From the NCBI GenBank assembly GCA_029239355.1, contig JAQZAZ010000007.1, forward strand, positions 1-64,000: a stretch of 64,000 nt of DNA, in the 5' to 3' direction. A program made the position numbers and the translations under genes. The DNA is from Sphingobacterium sp. (GTDB taxonomy: Bacteria; Bacteroidota; Bacteroidia; Sphingobacteriales; Sphingobacteriaceae). Below are positions 1-7,989 of the stretch, piece by piece (the stretch's first letter is position 1; every line of letters begins with the position of its first letter). The notes under the pieces were generated by a model. That model had not been told where the DNA came from and searched no databases. It was given only the letters and a program-made list of their open reading frames with translations.

Positions 1-1
1 T

Positions 2-427
2 CCACAAACCACCGGATACCTGCTTTCCGATTCACCAACTGCATTGGCGGCATTCCTTTATGAAAAAATTGCGGAATGGTCTGAGAGTGACCTCAAACCT
101 GAAAAAGTAATCAGCCGCGATGCTATCCTTGATGACATCACACTGTACTGGCTTACCAATACAGGAGCTTCATCGTCGCGTTTCTACTGGGAAAACAACA
201 ACAATAATTTTAGCTCGGAACATCAGAAAACCAAAGATATTAAAGTTCCGGTAGCCATATCAGTATTCCCGCATGAAATCTACCAAGCTCCTGAAAGCTG
301 GTCAAGGGCTGCTTACCCTTCCCTATATTATTATCATAAGGCACCGAAAGGCGGTCATTTTGCAGCATGGGAACAGCCGCAGATCTTTACAGAAGAACTC
401 AGAGCCGCGTTCAGATCGCTCAGATAA
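2..427 (+). CDS. Epoxide hydrolase-type alpha/beta hydrolase, C-terminal part (cut by window edge)
   Basis: The frame is open from base 2, so the gene starts before the window and only the last 141 residues are visible. The fragment matches the C-terminal part of microsomal-type epoxide hydrolases: a segment of the type LSDSPTALAAFLYEK, then ILDDITLYWLTNT, then VSVFPHE-like residues (here SVFPHEI), and finally KGGHFAAWEQP, whose His is the expected base of the catalytic triad. The nucleophile and N-terminal EHN domain lie outside. The family hydrolyses epoxides to diols; the substrate cannot be told. The next gene begins 37 bases downstream on the same strand. Confidence 0.85.
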   Translation, partial: PQTTGYLLSDSPTALAAFLYEKIAEWSESDLKPEKVISRDAILDDITLYWLTNTGASSSRFYWENNNNNFSSEHQKTKDIKVPVAISVFPHEIYQAPESWSRAAYPSLYYYHKAPKGGHFAAWEQPQIFTEELRAAFRSLR

Positions 428-464
428 ATAGTGACATAAACAGTTTTTACATTAAATCGAAGCA

Positions 465-974
465 ATGATAAAGAAATTTATAGCAGCGGTAGCTTTAACC
501 GTAGTTGCATTGACCACTACACGATTAGCAATTTTAGTAATGACAGTCTTTATGGTGATCTGCGGACATGCTAAAGGCCAGACTTCAACAGGTCAGATAA
601 CATGGGAATGTACGCTTAAACGGAAATCCCCCGATGAAGGAGAAATTCTCATGAAAGCCAGGATAGCTCCGGGATGGCACATGTATGCGCTGGGCAACAG
701 TCCCAACAGTCCCATAAAAACAAACTTTAAATTCAAACCTGACAGCTCATATCAGCTTTTGGGAACTGTTACTCAACCCACACCGCTCAGCAAATTTGAA
801 AAACAACTGGGAATGCCGGTTACCTATTTTGAAAATGAGGTTGAATTCGGACAGCGGATCAAATTAAAAGGTAAGAACGGTACAATCAGGGGAACGATCC
901 AATTCATGCAGTGCAGTGACCAGGTCTGTTTGCCACCGCAGGACTTTGGCTTCGCCCTAAAAATATTAAATTAA
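465..974 (+). CDS. Exported stand-alone DsbD N-terminal-like (DsbD-alpha) domain protein
   Basis: 169 residues. A hydrophobic N-terminus (about residues 8-38) ending near GHAKGQ indicates export. The rest looks like the DsbD alpha domain: GWHMYAL near residue 70, and a C-terminal QCSDQVCLPP with Cys150 and Cys155, the position of the redox cysteine pair in DsbD-alpha. In full-length DsbD this domain passes electrons to periplasmic partners, but here the membrane and thioredoxin domains are absent from this gene. The next gene encodes another exported thiol protein with a CxxC, suggesting a shared periplasmic redox role (inference). Family call is fairly firm; partner is unknown. Confidence 0.75.
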   Translation: MIKKFIAAVALTVVALTTTRLAILVMTVFMVICGHAKGQTSTGQITWECTLKRKSPDEGEILMKARIAPGWHMYALGNSPNSPIKTNFKFKPDSSYQLLGTVTQPTPLSKFEKQLGMPVTYFENEVEFGQRIKLKGKNGTIRGTIQFMQCSDQVCLPPQDFGFALKILN

Positions 975-1010
975 TTATCCAACGTTAAATACACATCAAA
1001 AATTCAGATC

Positions 1011-1784
1011 ATGAAATCAATAAAAGAAATTCTATACTGTCTGAGCCTACCGCTCGCCATTTTGCTGATCATGGCTTTCAAAGGATTTGCAGATGACAAA
1101 AAACTAGCAAATATCAAAAACCACAATGCGGACAAAAGTTTTGCTGTAGTCGAGCTCTTTACCTCGGAAGGTTGCTGGAGCTGTCCCCCGGCAGATGAAC
1201 TGATAGCAAAACTCGAAAAGGACAATCAGAACAAAAAACTTTTTATTATGGCTCTTCATGTCGATTACTGGGACCATCAGGGATGGAAGGACCGATTTAG
1301 CAACAGCAAATTTACCGAAAGGCAAAAACAATATGCGACATGGATGAATCTCAGTACACTCTATACCCCACAGATGGTCATCAACGGCAAGACAGAAATG
1401 GTAGGTTCAGAAACGGGCAAAGTACTCCAGGGCATCCAGTCCGCAATGCTGGAAACACATCCCGAAAACCTTAGGTTAAACGTGGAGCAGAAAGAAGAGA
1501 AAAATATACGGGTTAGCTATATATCAACTTCGAATGCAAAAAATACAGACATTCTTGTCGCACTGGTTCAAAAACACGCTTCTTCGCAGGTATCAGCCGG
1601 AGAAAATGCAGGTAAAGCACTCTCGCATGTTCAGGTTGTACGTGAATTGCAGAGCCGCAGTATAAAAGCACATGATAGTTTTTCTTTTAGGCTGCCCGAC
1701 ACGAAAAATCAATGGGAAATTATTGCCTTCGAACAGGCGAAGAAGTCAGGGGAAATCATTGATGCAACAAGTATTGAATTATAG
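1011..1784 (+). CDS. DUF1223 secreted thioredoxin-like protein
   Basis: 257 residues with an N-terminal hydrophobic stretch (residues 8-25). The core reads VVELFTSEGCWSCPPADE with a CxxC at Cys55/Cys58, followed by ALHVDYWDHQGWKDRFS, both typical of the DUF1223 family, which has a thioredoxin-like fold. No reaction is established for the family. It lies 36 bases after the DsbD-alpha-like gene, so the two are probably co-transcribed. A GC-rich hairpin follows at 1804-1825. Confidence 0.85.
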   Translation: MKSIKEILYCLSLPLAILLIMAFKGFADDKKLANIKNHNADKSFAVVELFTSEGCWSCPPADELIAKLEKDNQNKKLFIMALHVDYWDHQGWKDRFSNSKFTERQKQYATWMNLSTLYTPQMVINGKTEMVGSETGKVLQGIQSAMLETHPENLRLNVEQKEEKNIRVSYISTSNAKNTDILVALVQKHASSQVSAGENAGKALSHVQVVRELQSRSIKAHDSFSFRLPDTKNQWEIIAFEQAKKSGEIIDATSIEL

Positions 1785-1803
1785 AGGTCTCAGGTGAGCT
1801 GCT

Positions 1804-1825
1804 CCCTTTTCTTTACAGAAAAGGG
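1804..1825 (+). terminator. Hairpin after the DUF1223 gene
   Basis: CCCTTTTCT and AGAAAAGGG form a perfect 9-base stem with a 4-base loop 20 bases after the stop. There is no T-run behind it on the plus strand, so it may be a weak terminator or a transcript-end stabiliser. Confidence 0.5.
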
Positions 1826-1903
1826 ACTGCCCAAGCCGTTGAAGCAAATTCAAAAAAGTCAATCTTGACCTTTATCTTATAACTTATACACATTTTTTAC
1901 ATC

Positions 1904-2302
1904 ATGAAAAATTCAACATACAAAAAGTTTTATCTCGCAGGAAGTATCCTCATCTCATTATGGTTTGGCCTAAGTGGATTCTTTGAACTAACCCGCAATC
2001 CTGCTGTCTGGGATATCACCCGTAAATTGGGGTATCCGGAACATTTCATTTATATTCTCGGCGTTTTCAAAATCGTAGGCGTAATCATATTACTCATTCC
2101 AAACAGATTTAACAGGCTCAAAGAATGGGTATTTGCCGGCATGCTCTTCGACATTCTATTTGCCTTCTTTTCTAAACTTACTGTTATGGGTCCGTCTTCA
2201 GTGGCCGATACACTGATTGCTCTTGTCATACTTTCGGCTACTTATTTTTCATTTAACCGCATATACCACATTATATATGCCGCCAAGGACTTGGATAAAT
2301 AG
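1904..2302 (+). CDS. DoxX-like family integral membrane protein
   Basis: 132 residues with four predicted membrane segments (about 10-28, 45-62, 72-92, 98-117). The start (KKFYLAGSILISLWFGLSGFFELTRNPAVWD) and the GYPEHFIYILGVFKIVGVIILLIP segment resemble the DoxX_2 group of small quinone-pathway-like membrane proteins. The function of this group is mostly unassigned; it often sits next to stress or redox genes, as here. A different four-helix protein is the main alternative. Confidence 0.75.
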   Translation: MKNSTYKKFYLAGSILISLWFGLSGFFELTRNPAVWDITRKLGYPEHFIYILGVFKIVGVIILLIPNRFNRLKEWVFAGMLFDILFAFFSKLTVMGPSSVADTLIALVILSATYFSFNRIYHIIYAAKDLDK

Positions 2303-2522
2303 GATTTTGGTCCAAAATGGACATCTATGCTGTCCGTCTCATTTTTTCAACTGTCCGTTTTACGCCTAAATATGTCCAGTTAAGCTATTTTGAACAGTTA
2401 GCATCAAAAATTTTATACGCTATTTGTATCATCAAACAGCGGACAAAGAGTGAATAACGGAAAAATGGAATAAGCAATTTGTGGAACACTTAAAATTTAC
2501 TTAACAATAAAAGAACAAAAAA

Positions 2523-2936
2523 ATGGAAATCGAAAAAATACTTTACACAGCAAAGACCCGCACTACCGGAGGCAGAGCAGGAAGCGCTAAAAGCAGCGAC
2601 GAGAAACTGGACATCCTTTTGACTCCTCCGGGACTGAACGGAGCAGGAACAAATCCTGAACAGTTGTTCGCAGCAGGATGGTCAGCATGTTATATCGGAG
2701 CATTGGGCCTTGCTGCAAAAAAATTGGGAACGGTATTGCCAAAGGATACTTATGTTGATGCAGAAGTAGATCTCGGAATGACCGGTGAGGCTTACTTGTT
2801 GCAGGCAAGGCTATTTGTTAATCTACCCGGATTGGACCATAGTACTGCTGAACAACTTATCGAACTTGCGCACCAAACCTGCCCCTATTCAAAGGCTACA
2901 AGAGGAAACATCATTATTTCAACCACTATAATCTAA
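2523..2936 (+). CDS. ohr: Organic hydroperoxide resistance protein (Ohr/OsmC family)
   Basis: 137 residues, the usual Ohr length. It reads EKILYTAKTRTTGGRAG at the N-terminus with the conserved Arg18, AAGWSACYIGAL with the peroxidatic Cys56, and HQTCPYSKATRGNI with the resolving Cys120. Ohr reduces organic hydroperoxides using lipoylated partner proteins in the cytoplasm. No OhrR gene is adjacent. The 220 bases upstream hold no recognisable gene. Ohr rather than OsmC is supported by the VDAEVDLG and CPYSKATRGN segments. Confidence 0.93.
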   Translation: MEIEKILYTAKTRTTGGRAGSAKSSDEKLDILLTPPGLNGAGTNPEQLFAAGWSACYIGALGLAAKKLGTVLPKDTYVDAEVDLGMTGEAYLLQARLFVNLPGLDHSTAEQLIELAHQTCPYSKATRGNIIISTTII

Positions 2937-2943
2937 TATAATT

Positions 2944-3215
2944 ATGATCAAAAAGATCCACCTTTTAATCTTAGTTTTGTTAACCGCATTTTTTAGCCTT
3001 TCGGGTGTGAGGGCATAGAAAAAAGACAACAGTGCAAAAATCAAAAATATCGTCTTTCTCCATGGTGCTTTTGTCGATGGTCAGTTCTGGTAGGCCATCC
3101 ATGGGGTGGAACAGTAATAACGGAAGCCAGTTCCCACAGCAATGTGGGACAGCTTGCCCTAACGATAATCTACCCGCTAGTATTATCCAAGGCATTTACA
3201 GACTCCTATGATTGA
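2944..3215 (+). pseudogene. Decayed secreted alpha/beta hydrolase
   Basis: It begins 7 bases after ohr with an intact signal peptide (MIKKIHLLILVLLTAFF...) that ends in an in-frame TAG at 3016. The same frame then reads KNIVFLHGAFVDGQFW, the oxyanion-hole region of small RsbQ-like hydrolases, and hits a second TAG at 3091. In another frame, directly after, comes GHPWGGTVITEA, the nucleophile elbow that should read GHSxGG; here Ser is Pro and about 40-60 residues between the two motifs are missing. Two stops, a frame change, an internal deletion and loss of the nucleophile make it non-functional. Confidence 0.8.
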
Positions 3216-3277
3216 CTATCTGTCTTCTGTCGCAGGCGAGAAAAGTAAAAAATAATAGGAGAAGTAATAACGTACGC

Positions 3278-3898
3278 TCATATGACTTTAAACGGTGTAT
3301 AGTCCGATAAATCTGTTCCTAAAATCCGCGGCTTTATGCGCCACATCATGGTTCTATTTTTCGGGTTGCCTTCTGTCATGTCTTTTCTCAGGAAAGAAAA
3401 TAGAAAAATATTATTTTTTGGAAATACCAGTTCATCATCCTTAACGATAGGATTTTCCTTCAGCTCCGCTGCCATTTTTTTTACCAAACTGAGCGGGCTC
3501 GTTGAGAATATAGGGATCTGATTGAAGTGAAGCTGCTTTGCTCTGTCATCGGCACAGATTTCTGTCAACTGGTCGTCTTCATATTCCGATGTCAACCCAG
3601 TTGCCATTCGGTGCTGGATGAGGATAACACCACGTGGATCATCTGCATTTGCGGCTTCTATGGCTTCCATGATTTCTTTCATTTCTGCTTCGGTAATGAA
3701 GTCTTTTAATAATTCGTAAGTATCCCATACATGATTTTTCAAATCTGCAGGATTATGTTCTGAGGTAATCTTACCTAAGATATCATCAAAGGCAGTGACC
3801 TGTAACCTGCTCGTCAGAAAGGTCAGTTTTCCCAGCCCAACGCAGGGCAACACTTCCCAATGACTACTGCAGGATTTATCTTTCATGTTTGGCTTCAT
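3278..3898 (-). CDS. Hypothetical protein, not recognised
   Basis: 206 residues, no signal peptide or membrane segment, acidic and mixed alpha/beta in appearance. The middle (DLKNHVWDTYELLKDFITEAEM) is likely helical; the C-terminal third contains an Asp/Lys-rich stretch. Codon use resembles neighbouring genes, and the frame is long and ends cleanly, which favours a real gene. I recognise no family and no catalytic motif. It stands alone between a decayed hydrolase and the NIPSNAP gene. The start at 3898 is an ATG; an alternative ATG lies 12 bases inside. Confidence 0.55.
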   Translation of the reverse strand: MKPNMKDKSCSSHWEVLPCVGLGKLTFLTSRLQVTAFDDILGKITSEHNPADLKNHVWDTYELLKDFITEAEMKEIMEAIEAANADDPRGVILIQHRMATGLTSEYEDDQLTEICADDRAKQLHFNQIPIFSTSPLSLVKKMAAELKENPIVKDDELVFPKNNIFLFSFLRKDMTEGNPKNRTMMWRIKPRILGTDLSDYTPFKVI

Positions 3899-4070
3899 TA
3901 TGGATAAGTACTAATCTTCATTAACGTTTTGCTGCGGTCTTACCTTCTTCATTGTATCCGTTATCCGGACAACTTTTTTAACAGCCCGCCGTTGTGATTT
4001 ATAAGGATCAAAACAATCAGATTAAAGGTACTCTTTTTCATCAGTATATAGTTTATTCCACGTGATATTT

Positions 4071-4084
4071 TAGCGAGATCGCTA
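4071..4084. promoter_or_regulatory. Inverted repeat TAGCGA-N2-TCGCTA upstream of NIPSNAP gene
   Basis: A perfect 6-base inverted repeat with a 2-base spacer lies about 90 bases before the NIPSNAP start, in an AT-rich region flanked by TATATA on both sides. Its size fits a binding site for a dimeric repressor (TetR-like, for example). No regulator gene is adjacent, so the regulator is unknown. Confidence 0.4.
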
Positions 4085-4172
4085 TATATTGTTCCAAAAA
4101 AAACCTATTTTTAATCTGTATTTCTTAATGAGAAGAAAACAAAAAAATAATAAACTAAATCTATAAAACTAA

Positions 4173-4964
4173 ATGTTAAACATGATCAGATCCATAAATC
4201 CAGGACATTGGATATTAATAATATTGATTTTTATCAGTAGTCAATCTAGCTGTTTGGCCAACGCAACAACCACTTATTTTCAATTGAAAGTCTATCACTT
4301 CCAGACGACAGAACAAGAACAAGTGATCGATCGTTTTCTTGAAAACGCCTACCTGCCAGCAATGCACAAATTAGGATTTAAAGAGATTGGTGTTTTCAAA
4401 CCGATTGACAATAAAGACAAAGCAGATAAATTGGTTTACGTATTCAGTTCATCGCTCAATCTTGAAAAATATGCAAATCTTGATGTAGATATTTTAAAAG
4501 ATAAACAATATTTAGCGTCCGGAAAGGAGTACCTAGATGCTGCACATAACCATGCTCCGTATTCAAGGGTTGAAACGATTTTAATGAAAGCCTTTGAGGG
4601 GATGCCATCTCCTTCTCTTCCAAAATTAAACGCTGATAAAAGTGAACGTGTTTACGAATTGAGGAGCTACGAAGGCCCAACGGAAAAGTTATCTGCAAAT
4701 AAAATCTCCATGTTTAATAATGGTGAGATCGATATCTTCAAAAAACTAAATTTCAATGCAGTTTTTTATGGTCAAGTTATTGCAGGGAGCACAATGCCGA
4801 ATTTAATTTATCTTACGACTTTCGAAAACATGACAGAGCGCGATGCACATTGGAAGGCATTTGGACCTTTATATAAACCAATGGCTGAGCTGCCGCAATA
4901 CCAGAATAATGTTTCTAAAAATATAACTACCCTGTGTAGACCAACAGATTACTCAGATATATAA
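4173..4964 (+). CDS. NIPSNAP family protein with signal peptide
   Basis: 263 residues. A hydrophobic leader (about residues 12-30, ending near SCLANA) indicates export. Two ferredoxin-like repeats follow: YFQLKVYHFQTTEQEQVIDRFLENAYLPAMHKLGF (about 35-70), and VYELRSYEGPTEKLSANKISMF, which is the NIPSNAP signature, with YLTTFENMTERDAHWKAF near the C-terminus. The family's role is unclear; bacterial exported members often sit with oxidoreductases. A second ATG twelve bases inside is a possible start. A hairpin follows at 4997-5026. Confidence 0.88.
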   Translation: MLNMIRSINPGHWILIILIFISSQSSCLANATTTYFQLKVYHFQTTEQEQVIDRFLENAYLPAMHKLGFKEIGVFKPIDNKDKADKLVYVFSSSLNLEKYANLDVDILKDKQYLASGKEYLDAAHNHAPYSRVETILMKAFEGMPSPSLPKLNADKSERVYELRSYEGPTEKLSANKISMFNNGEIDIFKKLNFNAVFYGQVIAGSTMPNLIYLTTFENMTERDAHWKAFGPLYKPMAELPQYQNNVSKNITTLCRPTDYSDI

Positions 4965-4996
4965 TGAAAATAAGGAACTATTTCTTATTTTCACTT

Positions 4997-5026
4997 GTTA
5001 CTGCTGTGAAACCATTCAGCAGTAAC
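4997..5026 (+). terminator. Hairpin after NIPSNAP gene
   Basis: GTTACTGCTG and CAGCAGTAAC form a perfect 10-base stem with a 10-base loop, 32 bases after the stop codon. The tail is only weakly T-rich (CGTACTATTTTG). Probably the transcript end. Confidence 0.6.
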
Positions 5027-5040
5027 AGCGTACTATTTTG

Positions 5041-5181
5041 CCAAGAGAACCTGACGCAAAATCAGCGATCGGTTTAGTTAATGATGCTGATTTCCTGAAA
5101 AAAGCTTTCGCTGCTGCTGATGCCGTTTTTACTATAACTCCACCGAATATGGGTGGTACCAAGTTTGCTGCTAAATTCTGA
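5041..5181 (+). pseudogene. Fragment of NmrA-like NAD(P)-binding oxidoreductase
   Basis: A 46-codon open stretch ending in TGA reads AIGLVNDADFLKKAFAAADAVF followed by TPPNMGG, matching the beta-strand/helix and PPN motif in the middle of NmrA/NAD(P)H-azoreductase-type proteins of about 290 residues. The Rossmann glycine motif and the C-terminal domain are missing, there is no start codon, and it sits directly behind a hairpin. It is a relic of a larger gene. Confidence 0.65.
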
Positions 5182-5415
5182 TGATTCTAGCCCTGCTAAA
5201 AAACAGTTGAACAGTCTATTGTCACTGATTGATATTTTTGGCTCGAATTAGCAACATCGTCAACGTCAAAGAATAGTGTCCAGAATCCGAAACTCCATTG
5301 AGATCTTGGTTTCGTATATCTTCCTAATTGAATATACTTTATTCCTGAACCCGCTTTTTCTACAGGCTTAAGTGCTAACACATGTAACTCATACTACCTC
5401 TTACCAAAATCTTCT
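5182..5415. other. Non-coding remainder between decayed gene and idi
   Basis: A 61-codon minus-strand frame here contains VEKAGSGIKYI, vaguely like the C-terminal motif of AlbA_2/HATPase_c_4 proteins, but the surrounding residues do not support the family. Nothing else is recognised. Confidence 0.3.
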
Positions 5416-5943
5416 TCATACACCATGTTGTTGAATCTTATTTATCACCTGCGGGAGAGCCGCCTTAAACCAATACGTATAATGTTCTGGATGAACGGAA
5501 ATATCTGCTAGAACCTCCTCAAGCGGACACCACCTAAAATCAGCGGCTTCTGCTGGATTGGGTATAGGATCTGCACTGAAATACCCGGTAAAAACATGAT
5601 CGTACTCGTGCTCGATCAGGTTATTCTCTACTTCAGCATGATAAATAAAGGAAAAAGAAAAGGTTAGTTGACAAGAAATACCCATTTCAAAAAACAGCCG
5701 CTCCTGGGCACTATCCAATAGATCCTCTCCAAGCTGGGGGTGTGAGCAGCAGGTATTGGTCCAAAGACCGCCGCCATGATACTTATCAAACGCACGTTGC
5801 TGCAGGAGTAACTCTCCGCTACCGTTAAAAATAAAGATTGAAAAGGCACGGTGAAGCAGCCCCTGTTGGTGTGCGGATAGCTTATCCATCTGCCCAAGTG
5901 CTTGATCGTTTTCATCTACGAGCACAACATTATTTCTGTTCAT
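5416..5943 (-). CDS. idi: Isopentenyl-diphosphate delta-isomerase, type I (Nudix)
   Basis: 175 residues, normal for type I enzymes. It interconverts IPP and DMAPP and feeds carotenoid synthesis. Visible motifs are HRAFS (His31), the GLWTNTCCSHP segment holding the catalytic Cys (65/66), the Nudix-like region ERLFFEMGI, and EHEYDHVF with the acidic metal/catalytic residues Glu111 and Glu113. It is the last gene of the crt operon, 12 bases after the lycopene cyclase gene. Cytoplasmic, Mg/Mn dependent by family knowledge. Confidence 0.95.
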   Translation of the reverse strand: MNRNNVVLVDENDQALGQMDKLSAHQQGLLHRAFSIFIFNGSGELLLQQRAFDKYHGGGLWTNTCCSHPQLGEDLLDSAQERLFFEMGISCQLTFSFSFIYHAEVENNLIEHEYDHVFTGYFSADPIPNPAEAADFRWCPLEEVLADISVHPEHYTYWFKAALPQVINKIQQHGV

Positions 5944-5955
5944 AGTTTTATTTTT

Positions 5956-6684
5956 TTAAGGGCGAGAACTGATAAATTGTGATTGTCTTGTTTGCTCTGA
6001 TTGTTTGCCCTGAAATTTTTTGAAAAAATAAAGTACCAATAAAAATTGGCTATATCCGTATACCGCATCCTCAATCGGAATTGTGAGTATCCGAATCCCC
6101 ATAAAATCTGCTGGATTATAATTGACTATCGGCGATTCCAGCCCTGTCCCCGTCAGTATGCCATTAACTGGCAAAAAACCCAACATAAGCAATGTAAAAA
6201 CCAAAGAGGCCTGCGTGATCCATTGTACACGTAACACAAAATGGAAGATCAATAGCGTCAGAATGGTCACCACTGCTGTGACAACTGTATATATTCTGTC
6301 TGCATAGCGGAGAGCTACCACAGCGCAAACGATGACGCTCACAAAAACCAATATATTATTAAATGCACTGAGCTGCTCCAATCTAAAAAACTTATTTATA
6401 CAGAAATAGGTGAAGATACAGGAAAAAGGAATAAAAATAAAAAACAACCATTCTTCCAAAGGCAATCCTGCAATCATTACTCCTATCGTATAACGAGTAT
6501 CGAACCACCAGACACCACGACTGGTAAACCAGATATCCCAGACGATAAAAAATATCGCAACGAGGGCTGAAGCCTTGAGAAATGGGATAAATTCACGATC
6601 GAATCGAAGCCGCCTGTCGAAGGAGGCGACAAAACAGATTACTACCGTAAAAAATAAGATAAGTGAATAAGTATATTCCATCAC
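5956..6684 (-). CDS. crtY: Lycopene beta-cyclase, fused heterodimeric type (CrtYcd-like)
   Basis: 242 residues with about seven membrane segments. Two homologous halves each carry the motif of this membrane cyclase family: PLEEWLFF at residues 75-82 and PIEDAVYGYSQ at 203-213; a WWFD pair precedes the first. It thus corresponds to a fusion of the two small cyclase subunits seen in actinobacteria. It cyclises both ends of lycopene to give beta-carotene. Its ATG overlaps the end of crtZ by 4 bases, which suggests translational coupling. Confidence 0.92.
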   Translation of the reverse strand: MMEYTYSLILFFTVVICFVASFDRRLRFDREFIPFLKASALVAIFFIVWDIWFTSRGVWWFDTRYTIGVMIAGLPLEEWLFFIFIPFSCIFTYFCINKFFRLEQLSAFNNILVFVSVIVCAVVALRYADRIYTVVTAVVTILTLLIFHFVLRVQWITQASLVFTLLMLGFLPVNGILTGTGLESPIVNYNPADFMGIRILTIPIEDAVYGYSQFLLVLYFFKKFQGKQSEQTRQSQFISSRP

Positions 6685-7139
6685 GCCTTTTCATTATTAC
6701 TGTACATTTTAAAATATTTCATCGGAACATATAAGAAGCCGAAACATTCACCTTCTTCCTTGCCTAGATGCTTATGATGTTGTTTGTGGGCACGACGAAG
6801 TGCCAAAAAGTAACGATTGTTTGTTTTGCTCAGCAATTTGAACCGTTGATGGATAAAAATATCATGTACAAAGAAGTATGCCATACCGTAGAGCATAATC
6901 CCCAAACCGATATAAAACTGATAATTATAATCCTTTAGCGATCCAAAATACATTAATGCAATGGTAGGAAGCGCAAAGATGACAAAGAAGTAATCATTCT
7001 TTTCCAAAAATCCCGCATTACTATGGTCATGATGATCCCTGTGCAATATCCAAAGAAAGCCATGCATAATATATTTATGAATAAGCCAGGTAGCACCCTC
7101 CATCGCAATAAAAGTGATCAATACGATAATAAAATTCAT
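6681..7139 (-). CDS. crtZ: Beta-carotene hydroxylase
   Basis: 152 residues, typical for CrtZ. It carries the four His boxes of the membrane di-iron hydroxylase superfamily: HKYIMH (21-26), HRDHH (33-37), HDIFIH (92-97) and HKQHH (118-122), with intervening membrane helices. It adds hydroxyls at C3 and C3' of beta-carotene, making zeaxanthin. Located 9 bases after crtB and overlapping the cyclase gene by 4 bases. Confidence 0.95.
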   Translation of the reverse strand: MNFIIVLITFIAMEGATWLIHKYIMHGFLWILHRDHHDHSNAGFLEKNDYFFVIFALPTIALMYFGSLKDYNYQFYIGLGIMLYGMAYFFVHDIFIHQRFKLLSKTNNRYFLALRRAHKQHHKHLGKEEGECFGFLYVPMKYFKMYSNNEKA

Positions 7140-7148
7140 ATTTTTATT

Positions 7149-7985
7149 TTATAAATAAGCCGTTTTGTAACGCAGGTAACTTTTTAAAGCAACATAGGCT
7201 TTCTCCATATTCGGAACTCTAATTCTATTTTCCAGAATCTCTTTTGAAGATTTTTTCCGGATCTTGGCAAATAACGAAAGATAATATTTGTAAGCCAGAT
7301 ATACACCAAATTTTGCCGATGCAGGCAATTTTTTAATTCCCAAAAGAGCTTCCTTAAATTCATTGTGAATTTCATCCTCAATCTGGGTTTTGAGTGCGTT
7401 GTCGAAAACAGCCATATCCAAGTTCGGAAAATAGGTACGCCCAAGGACATGATAATCATCTTTAAGATCCCGCAAAAAGTTTATTTTTTGAAAAGCGGAA
7501 CCAAGTTTCATCGCATAAGGTTTTAACTCCTCGTAATGTTGCTTGTCTCCCTCCGTAAAAACCTGTAAGCACATTAATCCGACGACTTCTGCAGATCCAT
7601 AAATATATTCTTTATAACGTTCGGAGTTATAATCCACCTCGTTCAAATCCATTTTCATACTATGGAGAAATTGACGAATAAGATCAATATCTATGTTATA
7701 TTTATGTACGGTCTCTTGAAAGGATTGCAATATTGGATTTAATGAAATATGCTCTTCCAGGGCGTAGCTTGTCTCTAAATATAGCCTTCCCAACAAGCGC
7801 TGCCTATCATAACCATGAAAACTATCCACAATTTCGTCCGCAAGTCGCACATATCCATAAATGGCATAAATACTGTCGCGGATACTAGGCTTCAGCGCCA
7901 AAATACCGAGAGAAAAGCTGGTACTATACTTTTCAGTTGTTTTTTTGCTTACTTCATAAGCGAGTTCATCAAATAGTTTCTTCAT
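7149..7985 (-). CDS. crtB: Phytoene synthase
   Basis: 278 residues from the ATG at 7985; a longer frame opens at 8030 but runs into crtI, and the internal Met (MKKLFDELAYEVS) matches the normal N-terminus. Squalene/phytoene-synthase motifs: DEIVD at 50-54 and NFLRDLKDD at 169-177 are the two Asp-rich Mg-binding sites, followed by RTYFP. It joins two geranylgeranyl diphosphates to phytoene. It begins 4 bases after the crtI stop. Confidence 0.95.
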   Translation of the reverse strand: MKKLFDELAYEVSKKTTEKYSTSFSLGILALKPSIRDSIYAIYGYVRLADEIVDSFHGYDRQRLLGRLYLETSYALEEHISLNPILQSFQETVHKYNIDIDLIRQFLHSMKMDLNEVDYNSERYKEYIYGSAEVVGLMCLQVFTEGDKQHYEELKPYAMKLGSAFQKINFLRDLKDDYHVLGRTYFPNLDMAVFDNALKTQIEDEIHNEFKEALLGIKKLPASAKFGVYLAYKYYLSLFAKIRKKSSKEILENRIRVPNMEKAYVALKSYLRYKTAYL

Positions 7986-7989
7986 GGTC

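Noticed and set aside
5196..5381. 61-codon minus frame with VEKAGSGIKYI, like the end of AlbA_2/HATPase_c_4 proteins
   Set aside because: Only one short motif agrees; the rest does not fit the family.
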